A stretch of DNA of 64,000 bases from Sporolactobacillus mangiferae (GCF_023336505.1 NZ_JAMAST010000012.1:1-64000), one strand, 5' to 3'. Positions 1-11,125 are shown, counted from the first letter of the stretch. Numbers and translations: made by a program. Notes: generated by a model not told the origin, from the sequence alone.

Positions 1-237
1 ACCATTCAGCGATTTATAGAATGGTGACTTCGTCTGGTCTCCTTTTAGTGCTGCTGTGGTGTTTTGGTAGGGCATCAGTGCCGCATGTGATGCTTCACGA
101 TTGATCTGAAAAACCTCTGGTTTATTGTTCCATTCAGTGTCTTTATAGGTATCGTCTGCTGCTGATACGGCGACTGGCTGGAAATTGCTCAGTACGAGTG
201 ATGAAAGAGCAAGAATGGATAAGATTTTGAGTTTCAT
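1..237 (-). CDS. secreted GH2 beta-galactosidase, N-terminal fragment
   Basis: Only the first 79 codons are inside the window; the gene continues beyond the left edge. The protein opens with a signal peptide (MKLKILSILALSSLVLS then an AVSA-A type cleavage region), followed by DTYKDTEWNNKPEVFQINRE and SPFYKSLNG. The order W-x-N-P-E-V-F-Q-I-N-R-E, then SP(F/Y)YKSLNG, is the usual start of large LacZ-type glycoside hydrolase family 2 enzymes, which hydrolyse terminal beta-galactosides. A signal peptide is uncommon because most LacZ proteins are cytoplasmic, so an exported enzyme is inferred. The start ATG (235-237) has a strong ribosome binding site, GGGGGAGGA, 9 bases upstream. A LacI/CcpA-like palindrome lies about 85 bases upstream. 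Confidence 0.75.
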   Translation of the reverse strand, partial: MKLKILSILALSSLVLSNFQPVAVSAADDTYKDTEWNNKPEVFQINREASHAALMPYQNTTAALKGDQTKSPFYKSLNG

Positions 238-320
238 TTCACAAATCGTCCTCCCCCGTTAGTTGACTCATTGTGGTACGGCTCATCGCAATCCAATAGT
301 TCCAAGGCAGAAGCAGTTCA

Positions 321-335
321 TGTTAAGCGCTTACA
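321..335. promoter_or_regulatory. LacI-family or cre-like operator
   Basis: TGTTAAGCGCTTACA is a near-palindrome centred on GCGC, typical of LacI/CcpA-family operators. It has one base more between the half-sites than the standard cre consensus, so a dedicated LacI-type repressor is as likely as CcpA. It lies upstream of the beta-galactosidase start, which fits control by sugar or catabolite repression. The rest of 238-711 shows no gene or clear promoter. Confidence 0.4.
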
Positions 336-711
336 TAAACAGGCTTGTTTCACATCGCTCACCTCTTTCATCCTTATTTGTTTTCTCTGTTACAAAAAAA
401 GTGTAACGTACGGATCAACTGAGTATAAGTGTCCTTTGTTCTATTTTGTTCACTTTTTTTCCTCTTTGTTGAGAATCGTTGCTTTGCTCTATTTGGACAA
501 AATGTGTCAAAAAGCCCGATCTTCAGTCGACGTTATTCGCCATTCTTTGATCATCATGATTTACTCAGATAAAATATATCTGGACATGGTGTCACTATTT
601 GTCGTTTTTACTCAGGTACCTGTTTCATCACCTCTCAATATATTTCATGCAAATTCGGGCAGAAAGGCCTATTTTTCTGTCGCACTTGAGTCAATTAATG
701 ATTTATTGGTT

Positions 712-848
712 TATGGAATTGCATCATCGCTCGCTTGCCGCAGGCGTCTTGCGCTTTCGTATTTTGCTTACCTTTTATGCTTAGCTAAATGCTTACCTGT
801 TAGAAAACTTGGCTTTGTCAAGCCTAAGCAAAGAGGCCGTCGCACTTG
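712..848. repeat. partial copy of dispersed intergenic repeat
   Basis: The segment GCATCATCGCTCGCTTGCCGC, then GCGCTTTCGTAT, a TTGCTTACC block and ATGCTTAGC, matches the longer copy at 27720-27920 with the middle missing. The end, CAAAGAGGCCGTCGCACTT (830-848), recurs exactly at the end of the copy at 18229-18390. The stretch is noncoding; the open frame through it has no codon or domain support. Confidence 0.6.
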
Positions 849-867
849 ATTTGACAATTCAAGGTAT

Positions 868-904
868 TAAAAAAGCTCGAACCGATCAGATCGGCTCGAG
901 CTTT
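868..904 (-). terminator. Rho-independent terminator of eno
   Basis: A hairpin of about 15 bp (AAAGCTCGA.CCGATC against its complement, one mismatch) is followed on the minus strand by TTTTTTAATACC. It sits 12 bases after the eno stop codon and closes the glycolytic operon. Confidence 0.9.
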
Positions 905-915
905 GACAATGCACA

Positions 916-2199
<1,284 letters not shown>

Positions 2200-2235
2200 T
2201 CATATCTCTCCTTATTATCAAATAGATTTAGTACT

Positions 2236-2288
2236 GTGCAGAGAAAAACCGGTGCTATGTCCGGACGATAACGACCGTTCTTCTGCAC
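2236..2288 (-). other. inverted repeat in the tpiA-eno gap
   Basis: GTGCAGA and its perfect complement TCTGCAC are 39 bases apart in the 114-base gap between tpiA and eno. It has no T-run, so it is not a normal terminator. A hairpin here could serve as an mRNA processing or stability element, or mark the scar where a mutase gene sits in relatives. Function is inference. Confidence 0.45.
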
Positions 2289-2313
2289 GGATTCTTCTGG
2301 AATGACAGCTGAA

Positions 2314-3114
<801 letters not shown>

Positions 3115-3123
3115 TTATGCAGA

Positions 3124-4311
3124 TTATTCAGCGTCATCCAGTGCAGCAACGCCTGGAAGTACTTTGCCTTCCATCAGTTCGAGAGAAGCGCCGCCACCAG
3201 TCGAGATGTGCGTCATTTTGTCTGCGAGATGGAATTTTTCAACAGCAGCAGCTGAATCACCGCCACCGATGATTGTCGTTGCGTCGGTAGCATCAGCCAG
3301 TGCTTTCGCAACGGCTTCCGTTCCCTTCGCATACGGTTCCATTTCAAAAATACCCATTGGTCCGTTCCAGACAACGAGTTTGGATTTCTTAATCGCATCA
3401 GCGTACAAAGCAACCGTCTTCGGTCCGATATCAACGCCGAGCCAGCCTTCAGGCATTTTGTCGATATCGACAACGTCTTTGTTTGCTGTTTCGGAGAATT
3501 CATCAGCGATGACCGTATCAATTGGTGTCAGGAAGTTGACCCCTTTTTCTTTTGCCAGTTCAAGGAATTTCTTGGCAAGATCAAGCTTGTCTTTATCAAG
3601 CAGAGATTTGCCGATTTCATAGCCCTGAGCTTTAATAAAAGTGTAAGAAAGTCCGCCGCCGACGATCAGTGTATCGACTTTGTCAAGAAGATTTTCGATA
3701 ACGCCAATCTTGTCGGTTACTTTCGCACCGCCAATGATCGCCGTGAATGGGTGTTTCGGGTTTTCAAGAGAAGCACCGAGGATTTTCAATTCTTTTTCAA
3801 GCAGGAAGCCGGCTACTGCAGGAAGATAGTCTGCCACACCAGCCGTTGACGCATGCGCGCGGTGCGCGGATCCGAATGCATCGTTTACATAGACATCAGC
3901 AAGTGCCGCAAATGCCTTTGCAAGTGCCGGATCATTTTTCTTCTCTCCTTTTTCAAAACGAACATTTTCAAGAAGAAGAACATCGCCCGCGTTCAGCTTT
4001 GCAACGGCGGCATCCACTTCCGATCCAACGACTTCGTCAGTCTTGGCAACCGGTTTACCGAGCAGCTCGCTCAAGCGCTTGGCTACAGGATCCATTTTAA
4101 AGGAGTCCCTATCTTCTGCCGTCGGGCGGCCAAGGTGAGAAGCAAGAATCACTTTAGCGCCGTTTTCGATCAAATAGTTAATCGTTGGCAGTGCAGCACG
4201 GATACGTGTATCATCCGTTACTGTTGTGCCGCTGAGCGGAACATTGAAGTCGACGCGGCAGAAAACTTTCTTGCCTTTTACATCAATGTCTTTAATGGTT
4301 TTCTTTGCCAT
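3124..4311 (-). CDS. pgk: phosphoglycerate kinase
   Basis: Transfers phosphate from 1,3-bisphosphoglycerate to ADP. The 395-residue protein shows the family signature RVDFNVPL near residue 19, the substrate-binding ASHLGRP, the hinge region GPMGIFE and the nucleotide-loop [14 protein letters not shown]. The frame extends nine codons further upstream, but the start [10 protein letters not shown] at 4311 is chosen because AAAGAGGG lies about 9 bases ahead of it and it matches the usual N-terminus. A hairpin terminator between gapA and pgk suggests pgk receives partial read-through from the operon promoter. Confidence 0.97.
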   Translation of the reverse strand: MAKKTIKDIDVKGKKVFCRVDFNVPLSGTTVTDDTRIRAALPTINYLIENGAKVILASHLGRPTAEDRDSFKMDPVAKRLSELLGKPVAKTDEVVGSEVDAAVAKLNAGDVLLLENVRFEKGEKKNDPALAKAFAALADVYVNDAFGSAHRAHASTAGVADYLPAVAGFLLEKELKILGASLENPKHPFTAIIGGAKVTDKIGVIENLLDKVDTLIVGGGLSYTFIKAQGYEIGKSLLDKDKLDLAKKFLELAKEKGVNFLTPIDTVIADEFSETANKDVVDIDKMPEGWLGVDIGPKTVALYADAIKKSKLVVWNGPMGIFEMEPYAKGTEAVAKALADATDATTIIGGGDSAAAVEKFHLADKMTHISTGGGASLELMEGKVLPGVAALDDAE

Positions 4312-4392
4312 GCCTAGACCCTCTTTCCTATATTTCATCAGCGATAAAACTGAGCTGCAGTCTCAGCCTTATCTGACAAGAACAGTATTCGT

Positions 4393-4422
4393 AAAAAAAG
4401 CGGAAACAACAGGGTTTCCGCT
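4393..4422 (-). terminator. terminator between gapA and pgk
   Basis: A perfect 9-bp stem (AGCGGAAAC / GTTTCCGCT, six-base loop) is followed on the minus strand by TTTTTTTAC. Placed after gapA and before pgk, it should act as an attenuating terminator that separates high cggR-gapA transcription from the downstream glycolytic genes. Confidence 0.85.
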
Positions 4423-4453
4423 ATTCAAGTTCTATTCAAAAATTAGGCTGTCC

Positions 4454-5476
<1,023 letters not shown>

Positions 5477-6511
5477 CTAAATGGTTTGGAAATTTTTTAA
5501 AATCTCTTGTGCTGCTCCTTCATCTGTAACAAGTACGGATGAAGGACCTTTCTTGAAGTAAGCCTGAATTGCCTCAGCCTTAGACTTGCCCCCGGCTACG
5601 GCAATCACCGTTCGCACCCCGAAAAGATCCTCCCATTGCAGACCAATCGTCTGGACCTTATGGATGACGCGACCGCTCTGATCGAAGAAATAGCCAAAAG
5701 CCTCCGCCACAGCATGTTCTGTGTCCACCTTTTGAAGAAGCTCATCACCGGAATGGCGTCTTATCGCCATCGTTTTTGCATCGCCAATGCCATGCACGAT
5801 AATCGTCGCCCGGCGGACGTACTGCAAAACCCGATGAATGCTCGGTTCTTCCATCAAGCTGTGATAGGACTCGTCGCTGAGCTGATCAGGAACGTGGAGC
5901 AGATGATAGCGTCCTTCAGCTTTTTCCGCCATTTTGGCGCAGATCGTATTTGCTTGATTTTCGACCCTCTCGCCAAGTCCGCCTCTCGCTGACACAAACA
6001 GGAGATCCTGATGCGCTTTTCTGAGCGGATGCATCATTTCGGCAACGGCCGCGAGCGTTGTGCCCCCGGTCACCGCAATAATGTTTACTCCGCCCAGAGC
6101 GCGTTCGATTTCCCTGACGCAGGCCAGCCCTATCTCATTCTTGACTGTCGCGTACTGATCACTGTCGCCAGAGACAATGACAACTTTGGAAACGCCGAGA
6201 ACTTCCTCCAGCTGCTTTTCCATATTCTTCAATCCGGAGATGTTCTTCATCACCGCTCCAAGAGCCTTAACAATAGCTTCCCCTTCTTCGGTCAAATACA
6301 TGCCGCTTGACGCCATCTGGATCAGCCCCTGCTGGTTCAGGAACGTTACTTCGCCGCGCAGCACCCGTTCGGTCATGCCCAGTTGGGATGACAAACTTCG
6401 TCTGCCGATCGGCTGAAGGAAATGAAGCGATTGAAGAATACGGTAGCGACTGGACATTATGTCTAAGACATCCGGGATCAGCCTTTTCTGAAGATCAAGC
6501 AAATGTTCCAC
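5477..6511 (-). CDS. cggR: central glycolytic genes regulator CggR
   Basis: DNA-binding repressor of the gapA operon, released by fructose-1,6-bisphosphate. The 344-residue protein has an N-terminal winged helix region (RRSLSSQLGMTERVLRGEV) and a C-terminal SorC-type sugar-binding domain (VTGGTTLAAVA, FVSARGGLGE, VAGGKSKAEAI). Translation starts at a GTG (6509-6511) preceded by GAGGGGG. It heads the operon, and a full double-repeat CggR operator lies 28-63 bases upstream of its start, so autoregulation is well supported by the sequence. Confidence 0.96.
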   Translation of the reverse strand: MEHLLDLQKRLIPDVLDIMSSRYRILQSLHFLQPIGRRSLSSQLGMTERVLRGEVTFLNQQGLIQMASSGMYLTEEGEAIVKALGAVMKNISGLKNMEKQLEEVLGVSKVVIVSGDSDQYATVKNEIGLACVREIERALGGVNIIAVTGGTTLAAVAEMMHPLRKAHQDLLFVSARGGLGERVENQANTICAKMAEKAEGRYHLLHVPDQLSDESYHSLMEEPSIHRVLQYVRRATIIVHGIGDAKTMAIRRHSGDELLQKVDTEHAVAEAFGYFFDQSGRVIHKVQTIGLQWEDLFGVRTVIAVAGGKSKAEAIQAYFKKGPSSVLVTDEGAAQEILKNFQTI

Positions 6512-6538
6512 AGCGTCCCCCTCGATCGACCTCTACAG

Positions 6539-6574
6539 GTCTCAAAATGTCCCACACAGTCATTTTATGTCCCA
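6539..6574 (-). promoter_or_regulatory. CggR operator
   Basis: On the minus strand the site reads TGGGAC-N6-TGAC-N4-TGGGAC-N6-AGAC. This is the same spacing as the known B. subtilis CggR operator (CGGGAC-N6-TGTC repeated with N4 between). It lies just downstream of the -10 box, so bound CggR would block elongation or clearance. Confidence 0.85.
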
Positions 6575-6589
6575 TCTGCTCCATGTTCC

Positions 6590-6618
6590 ATGATAACAAC
6601 TTTCAACTTGCTTTACAA
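6590..6618 (-). promoter_or_regulatory. sigma-A promoter of the cggR operon
   Basis: TTGTAA (-35) and TATCAT (-10) are separated by exactly 17 bases on the minus strand, directly upstream of the CggR operator. Confidence 0.7.
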
Positions 6619-6839
6619 GCATAAACATGTAAATGTTTTGTGTGTCTTTTTCGTTGACGCAGAATTGTCACAAACCCCCAAAAATATTGATATTATTGGT
6701 TTGACGCTTTCGAAAATGTCTGCATTTTTCGAAAAAAGATACACACTGATCTTTACAGAATAGACTTGTCCGATCTTCGGCAGCAGCATCGTCTGCCCAT
6801 GTGGAGTATACCCTTTCCAGACAAAAAGAAACAAAGAAA

Positions 6840-6861
6840 GCGTTGTAAAATTTTACAACGC
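6840..6861 (-). terminator. 22-bp palindrome, probable sigL terminator
   Basis: GCGTTGTAAAATTTTACAACGC is a perfect 22-bp palindrome 36 bases after the sigL stop. On the minus strand it is followed by TTTCTTTGTTTCTTTTT, which supports termination. The rest of 6619-6839 holds the region upstream of the cggR promoter and no gene. Confidence 0.6.
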
Positions 6862-6897
6862 CGGACCATCGGGACAAAATCAGTCCAATATATCATT

Positions 6898-8199
6898 CTA
6901 ATTTGCTTCTTTCCGCTCAATCGTCGAACCAATGCCACATGCCTGCCGATACTTGGCAACGACTCTCCTTGAGCAACGGATGCCAGATTCCGCAAGCAAC
7001 TGGACCAGAGTCTGATCGGAAAACGGTTTTTTCTGATTTTCACCATCGATCAGACGCTTGATCTCAGCCTGAATTTGAAAAGCAGAATGCGTGCCTTTTT
7101 TCGTATGGCATGCACGGACAAAAAACTTTTTCATTGAGAAAATACCGTAATTCGTCTGAATATATTTACCGGCAGCTGCGCGGCTGACCGTTGATTCATG
7201 AATGGAAAGCTGTTCAGCCGCCTGTTTCATCGTAAAGGGGCACAGACTGCTGCATTTTCCGGTCATAAAATAGTCCTTCTGGTGTATCATGATCAGATGG
7301 GCCAATCTCATCAAGGTTTGCCGGCGGCGGGATATACCGGAAAGCAGCCAGCTGACTTCTTCAAATTTCTCCTTCAGATAGTGTTTTGTTTCGGCATCGG
7401 CATTCTCCATATAACGCGTGTAATCTTTGCTGTTTACAGAAACAGCCGGAAGATAGCGGTCGTCGATTTCACAAATAAGATCCCCGCCTCTTTTTAAAAT
7501 AAGTACATCAGGGATCAGATACTGCGGCGAATCTTCCTCTATCCCGGACAACGGATATGGATTCAGCGTCTGAATCGTTTCAATTGCCTGATCAATCGCT
7601 TTTCTGGTTACGCCAAGCAGGCGAGCCAGCTCCGTCCATCCCTCATTTAAGAAACAGTCACTAAAGTCGCTTAAAATGGTCTCCGCAAGAGAGCAGCGTG
7701 GTTCCAGACGCCGAAGCTGAAGCAGCAGACTTTCGGTCAGCGAGCGGGCTCCGATCCCGGCAGGATCCAGTGCCTGAACGGCAGCCAAGGCAGATTCCGG
7801 CTTCACGTCAAATCGGTTGAACCGCTCAAGAATTGTCTTCGGGTCATCCTCAAGAAGCCCTCGATCATTCAGTGAATCGATCAGTAGATCCGCAGCTGAA
7901 AGGAGGCCGGCACTCAATTTCATCTGATGCAGATCGCGATGCAGCCGTTCACGAAAATCAGTGGATTCCGCTATCATCTCTTCAATGACCTCAGACGCGC
8001 TCTTTTTTTCTTCGTCCGGTAAAAAATAATCATAACGGTCTGCATGATCAGACACTTGCATGAGCGGGTTTTCCATTGCTTTTTCATGGATCAGCCGTGA
8101 AAGTTCTTCTGTATTGCATCGAAGGATCTGCATCGATTGATATAATGCCGGAGTAAGCTTCAGCTTTTGGGATTGCTTTTGTACAAGCACCAGGCCCAT
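6898..8199 (-). CDS. sigL: RNA polymerase sigma-54 factor
   Basis: Sigma-54 directs core polymerase to -12/-24 promoters that need an AAA+ enhancer-binding activator. The 433-residue protein shows the glutamine-containing activator region I (LKLTPALYQSMQIL), the core-binding middle part, a helix-turn-helix (KQAAEQLSIHESTVSRA) and the RpoN box near the C-terminus, here RRVVAKYR. The start at 8199 is chosen because AGGAGG lies 8 bases ahead; an upstream in-frame GTG overlaps that site. Its place next to cggR is seen in several Bacillaceae. No enhancer-binding protein is in the window. Confidence 0.95.
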   Translation of the reverse strand: MGLVLVQKQSQKLKLTPALYQSMQILRCNTEELSRLIHEKAMENPLMQVSDHADRYDYFLPDEEKKSASEVIEEMIAESTDFRERLHRDLHQMKLSAGLLSAADLLIDSLNDRGLLEDDPKTILERFNRFDVKPESALAAVQALDPAGIGARSLTESLLLQLRRLEPRCSLAETILSDFSDCFLNEGWTELARLLGVTRKAIDQAIETIQTLNPYPLSGIEEDSPQYLIPDVLILKRGGDLICEIDDRYLPAVSVNSKDYTRYMENADAETKHYLKEKFEEVSWLLSGISRRRQTLMRLAHLIMIHQKDYFMTGKCSSLCPFTMKQAAEQLSIHESTVSRAAAGKYIQTNYGIFSMKKFFVRACHTKKGTHSAFQIQAEIKRLIDGENQKKPFSDQTLVQLLAESGIRCSRRVVAKYRQACGIGSTIERKEAN

Positions 8200-8384
8200 C
8201 TCGCTCACCTCCTCTATATCTATTATAGCAAGAGCAGCAAGAAATGACTACGCTTTCATTTTTTTGCTGCTCACACATATAAAAGCGATGCGAGAGCTTC
8301 ACAGCAAGCAAAAATGGTAACACGGTCACTCGAAATCATGGCACACATTTCCGAAAAGGCGGGCACACCGCGAGTCTTCCCGGA

Positions 8385-8505
8385 CAAGCTGGAATCTGCG
8401 GGGTCTCGCTGGCACCTGATCAACAGGAACGCTCCGCAGGGATCTCGCGCTTTCGTATGTGATTTACACTTTGATGCTTAGCTAAAATCTTATACTTTCT
8501 TGTAG
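8385..8505. repeat. dispersed intergenic repeat, copy D
   Basis: Contains GGAATCTGCGGGGTCTCGC, GGCACCTGATCAACAGGAAC, GCTCCGCAGGGATCTCGCG and TTTCGTAT, then ATGCTTAGCTAAAATCTTA. It is nearly identical over long stretches to the copy at 27790-27920, in the same orientation. It fills much of the 450-base noncoding gap between sigL and corA. No gene was found in that gap. Confidence 0.8.
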
Positions 8506-8536
8506 TATGAAAAAATGATGGCAGCTGCCATCATTT
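8506..8536 (-). terminator. terminator of corA
   Basis: AAATGATGGCAGCTGCCATCATTT is a perfect 24-bp palindrome; on the minus strand it is followed by TTTTTCATAC. It lies about 110 bases after the corA stop codon. Confidence 0.75.
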
Positions 8537-8649
8537 AACCTTCTTATTTTATCCCGGCTCTTTTTCACTATAGCTGAAAACAGAACAGAAAACTGTTCCC
8601 GCCCTAAAGGTGCCGATCCATGATGAAAGTTATTTGTCTGGAACAAAAT

Positions 8650-9591
8650 TTAGAAATAACGTTTCTTCCAAAACCACAATGCCGTGATTCCTGAAAGCAA
8701 CAAGGCAATAGTCATTGGAATCCAGAAGGAATGCGGCACGTGAGCAAACGGAATCTCATCAACATTCATACCGTAAAAACTGGCAACCATCGTCGGAATT
8801 GACAGCACGATCGTTACCGTAGTCAGGAATTTCATCACCACATTCACATTATTTGAAATCACGGAAGCATAGGCATCCATCATGCCACTTAATATATTAC
8901 TGTGCACTTCCGACATTTCAATCGCCTGTTTGATTTCAATAATGACATCCTCAAGCAGGTCCTGGTCATCCTCATACATTCTCAGAAAACGCTGCTTTGT
9001 CATTTTTTCCATGACAATGTTGTTTGATTTCAGCGAAGTCGTAAAGTAAACTAATGTTTTTTCTAAGCTAAGCAGATTAAACAGTTCTTTATTCCGCATC
9101 GACTCATGCAGTTCCCGTTCGATCAGCGATGTTCTGCGGTCAATTGTCTTCAGGTACTTAAGATAATAGCGCGCAATCGAATAGAGAATCTGCAAAGTGA
9201 ATCGCGTTTTCTTATAGGTAAAAAAATCGCGGATTCGATTATTTATAAAATCATCGATAATCGGATTACTCTGCAGGCAAACCGTAATAAAGTAAAAAGG
9301 CGTAACGATCATACCAAGAGGGATCGTGTCATATGGTGCAGAATCTGACTCATCCTGAACGAGCACCGGAAAGTCAACGATGATCAGAACCGTGTCGTCT
9401 TCTTTTTCGATACGCGACCGCTCGTCATCATCAAGCGAGTCACGAATAAAATCCGATGGGATCCCGGTCCCGTCAATCACCTTCTGCACCTCAAATTCAG
9501 AAGGCCGTGTCAAATTGATCCAGCAGCCCTTGGCCAGTTCGTCTTTCTTGACGAGCCGATCTTGTTCATCCGTTAAATAAATATCAATCAT
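8650..9591 (-). CDS. corA: CorA-family magnesium/divalent cation transporter
   Basis: Inner-membrane homopentameric channel for Mg2+ and related cations. The 313-residue protein has the long cytoplasmic N-terminal domain, a long stalk helix (about residues 190-255), and two C-terminal transmembrane segments. The first ends in YGMN near residue 275, the family's conserved GMN selectivity motif, followed by the loop VDEIPFAHVPHSFW. The protein ends in a basic WFWKKRYF. The start at 9591 is set by the strong AGAGGAGG 8 bases ahead. That same ribosome binding site can be sequestered in a hairpin, so translation is probably regulated. Confidence 0.93.
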   Translation of the reverse strand: MIDIYLTDEQDRLVKKDELAKGCWINLTRPSEFEVQKVIDGTGIPSDFIRDSLDDDERSRIEKEDDTVLIIVDFPVLVQDESDSAPYDTIPLGMIVTPFYFITVCLQSNPIIDDFINNRIRDFFTYKKTRFTLQILYSIARYYLKYLKTIDRRTSLIERELHESMRNKELFNLLSLEKTLVYFTTSLKSNNIVMEKMTKQRFLRMYEDDQDLLEDVIIEIKQAIEMSEVHSNILSGMMDAYASVISNNVNVVMKFLTTVTIVLSIPTMVASFYGMNVDEIPFAHVPHSFWIPMTIALLLSGITALWFWKKRYF

Positions 9592-9598
9592 AAGTGCA

Positions 9599-9693
9599 CC
9601 TCCTCTCAATTCAGAGGAAGCCTACACAGAAATACGCCCCGCATGCAGGTGACCGTGCAAAGAGCGCATGATGCTATATAAACTTCCTCATGC
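9599..9693 (-). promoter_or_regulatory. candidate riboregulator in the corA leader
   Basis: On the minus strand, CTTCCTCT (9613-9620) can pair with AGAGGAGG (9599-9606), the corA ribosome binding site, across a six-base loop. The upstream GAGGAAG (9683-9689) is a perfect seven-base partner for the same CTTCCTC (9614-9620), and opening the sequestering hairpin frees the site. GCATGA/TCATGC (9666-9693) forms a further stem around the antisequestor. This is the geometry of a translational riboswitch or similar leader. It does not match the M-box sequence as I know it. Function is inferred. Confidence 0.45.
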
Positions 9694-10000
9694 CGATGAC
9701 TGGGTCCAGGCTTGGAACTCGAACTGTCAGAACTCATTGAACGATCACTTCCTTTAGCGGGACATGAATTAGGTATGTCACATAAACCCGAATACCGCCA
9801 TGTTTAATAATACATGGTGCATCGAAAGAACACAAATTTATTTAGAACCGGTCATTGACCCCTTTTCGCCTGCCTGAAACCGGCTTTTAAAGGTTTCTCC
9901 ACATGTTCCTTCTCCGGTACATCCGCTATTTTACCCCTCGAAAGCGACGGTCCCTGATCGCAATGTCATCGTGCCAGCGCGGTTTATCGGGGGGAGGCGA

Positions 10001-10056
10001 ATCGATTCAGCGCTGTTTTTCCGGCCACTCAGTGCTGTTTTCCGGTCATCACCCTT
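10001..10056. repeat. degenerate 21-bp tandem repeats
   Basis: Two to three decayed units of about 21-22 bases share the core TTTTCCGG(C/T)CA(C/T)(T/C)CA. The same core appears as GATTTACCGGTCATT at 27.65 and 39.2 kb. The surrounding 9694-10188 contains no gene. Confidence 0.5.
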
Positions 10057-10135
10057 TCACAGTCTTTAACCAGAGTCTTTGATCTATTCCTTTGTTCGCA
10101 TCATTGCTGCAGTGCTCGCCTGCCGCGGACGCAGA
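10057..10135. repeat. partial copy of dispersed intergenic repeat, copy B
   Basis: CCAGAGTCTTTGATCTATT, GCATCATTGCTGCAGTGCTCGC and TGCCGCGGAC recur at 27731-27796. At both places this module directly follows the 21-bp tandem repeats, so the two repeat types form one composite element. Confidence 0.65.
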
Positions 10136-10188
10136 TCCCTTTGATGTTCGGCTGATTCATTGTTTGATTGAATATGGGGGCAAATTCT

Positions 10189-10221
10189 AAAAAGCCTTCC
10201 GCAGATGCGGAAGGCTTTTTT
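10189..10221 (-). terminator. terminator of the spore coat gene
   Basis: AAAAAGCCTTCCGC / GCGGAAGGCTTTTT forms a 14-bp perfect stem with a four-base loop. T-runs on both strands make it usable in both directions; it lies 33 bases after the coat gene stop. Confidence 0.85.
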
Positions 10222-10253
10222 GTCCGTACAGGCTATACTTCACTTTTTTACAA

Positions 10254-10790
10254 TCAGCAGTGCGGTTTAGGAAAGCATGGTTTGCCACACTGAACATCAT
10301 AATGACGTTCATCACAGGTTTCAGACAGCGTATGCGGATAAAAATGCTGGTGTTCGTAGATGTAGTGCGTTTTCCGAATGGTGTGCAGTCTGTGGATGTG
10401 CTGAACAATGACGGGTTTGAAAATGTGCTGAACATTCACTGTTTCCGGATCATAGACGGTGCCCCCCTGAGCCGGCGGACAGTTAATCGAGTTTTCAAAA
10501 CTCTTTCCAGCTGAGGGTGCTTTACCTGAACCTGCAGAAGGTCCGTAAGGTGTTGGAACCGCTCCTTTGCCTTTTGCAGAAAATGCCGGTGCAGTGCTTG
10601 GCTTGTACGCAGGTTTGTAGGCCGGTTTATTCACCGGTTTCATTCCTGCGCTATATTCGGGCTTCGGCGCAGTGCTCGGACTGACTGCTGTTGGATTGTT
10701 CCAGTTACCGGCCGGTGCCACATGCCCGGCATTTCCCAGATTGCTTGGATTGACCGGATTAAATGAATTTGAATAAGGTGAAACCTCCAT
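10254..10790 (-). CDS. CotD-like spore coat protein
   Basis: Predicted spore coat component. The 178-residue protein has a Pro/Ala/Ser/Asn-rich N-terminal half with repeated KPAYKP-like units, then a His/Tyr-rich C-terminal part (VQHIFKPVIVQHIHRLH, YIYEHQHFYPHT) ending in CGKPCFPKPHC. The spaced H-x-H, the YFPHT-type core and the Cys-rich tail resemble B. subtilis CotD, which is much shorter, so the long N-terminal extension is distinctive. The start at 10790 follows GAGGAGG; a CATAGGTTA box matching the sigma-K -10 consensus lies 36 bases upstream. Single gene with its own terminator. Coat assignment is by similarity of composition and motifs. Confidence 0.7.
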   Translation of the reverse strand: MEVSPYSNSFNPVNPSNLGNAGHVAPAGNWNNPTAVSPSTAPKPEYSAGMKPVNKPAYKPAYKPSTAPAFSAKGKGAVPTPYGPSAGSGKAPSAGKSFENSINCPPAQGGTVYDPETVNVQHIFKPVIVQHIHRLHTIRKTHYIYEHQHFYPHTLSETCDERHYDVQCGKPCFPKPHC

Positions 10791-10825
10791 AATTTTGCTC
10801 CTCCTCATTAATTGAAGTACACTAA

Positions 10826-10834
10826 TAACCTATG
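10826..10834 (-). promoter_or_regulatory. sigma-K-like -10 box
   Basis: On the minus strand CATAGGTTA fits the sigma-K -10 pattern CATANNNTA. A clear -35 AC element is not obvious, so this is tentative, though it agrees with late mother-cell expression of a coat protein. Confidence 0.4.
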
Positions 10835-10950
10835 AGCCCAATTCAGCCATTGCCCTAATGAGAATACCTATTTTTGCCCGATTTCCTGATTTTGGGCGAA
10901 TGGGATCCGGGGGGAAAGAACACGCCAATCTATTCTGCAACCTTTTATAC

Positions 10951-10979
10951 TTGCAAAAGCAGTCCGGATCACTTAAAAT
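10951..10979 (+). promoter_or_regulatory. sigma-A promoter of tRNA-Arg
   Basis: TTGCAA and TAAAAT are separated by 17 bases and end 27 bases before the tRNA. Confidence 0.65.
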
Positions 10980-11006
10980 AGAAAAATGTCAGTGAACGAT
11001 TTTCAT

Positions 11007-11079
11007 GCGCTCGTAGCTCAGTGGACAGAGCAATGGTTTCCGGTACCATGTGTCGGGGGTTCGACTCCCTTCGAGCGCA
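11007..11079 (+). tRNA. tRNA-Arg (anticodon CCG)
   Basis: A 73-base cloverleaf: acceptor GCGCTCG/CGAGCGC, D-arm GCTC/GAGC, anticodon arm ATGGT/ACCAT with loop TTCCGGT (anticodon CCG, reads CGG), and T-loop TTCGACT. The T-stem (GGGGG/CCCTT) has two G-T pairs. CCA is not encoded. It stands alone with its own promoter and terminator. Confidence 0.93.
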
Positions 11080-11089
11080 TTATGACTGA

Positions 11090-11125
11090 AGAGATCAGCC
11101 AGAAACGGCTGATCTCTGTTTTTTT
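11090..11125 (+). terminator. terminator of tRNA-Arg
   Basis: An 11-bp stem (AGAGATCAGCC / GGCTGATCTCT) is followed by GTTTTTTT, 10 bases after the tRNA. Confidence 0.9.

Noticed and set aside
271-849. 192-codon frame upstream of eno
   Set aside because: Runs through an operator-like site and a dispersed repeat; composition is not protein-like.
9694-9830. M-box magnesium riboswitch upstream of corA
   Set aside because: The conserved M-box sequence blocks are not present; only the sequestor/antisequestor geometry was kept as a finding.
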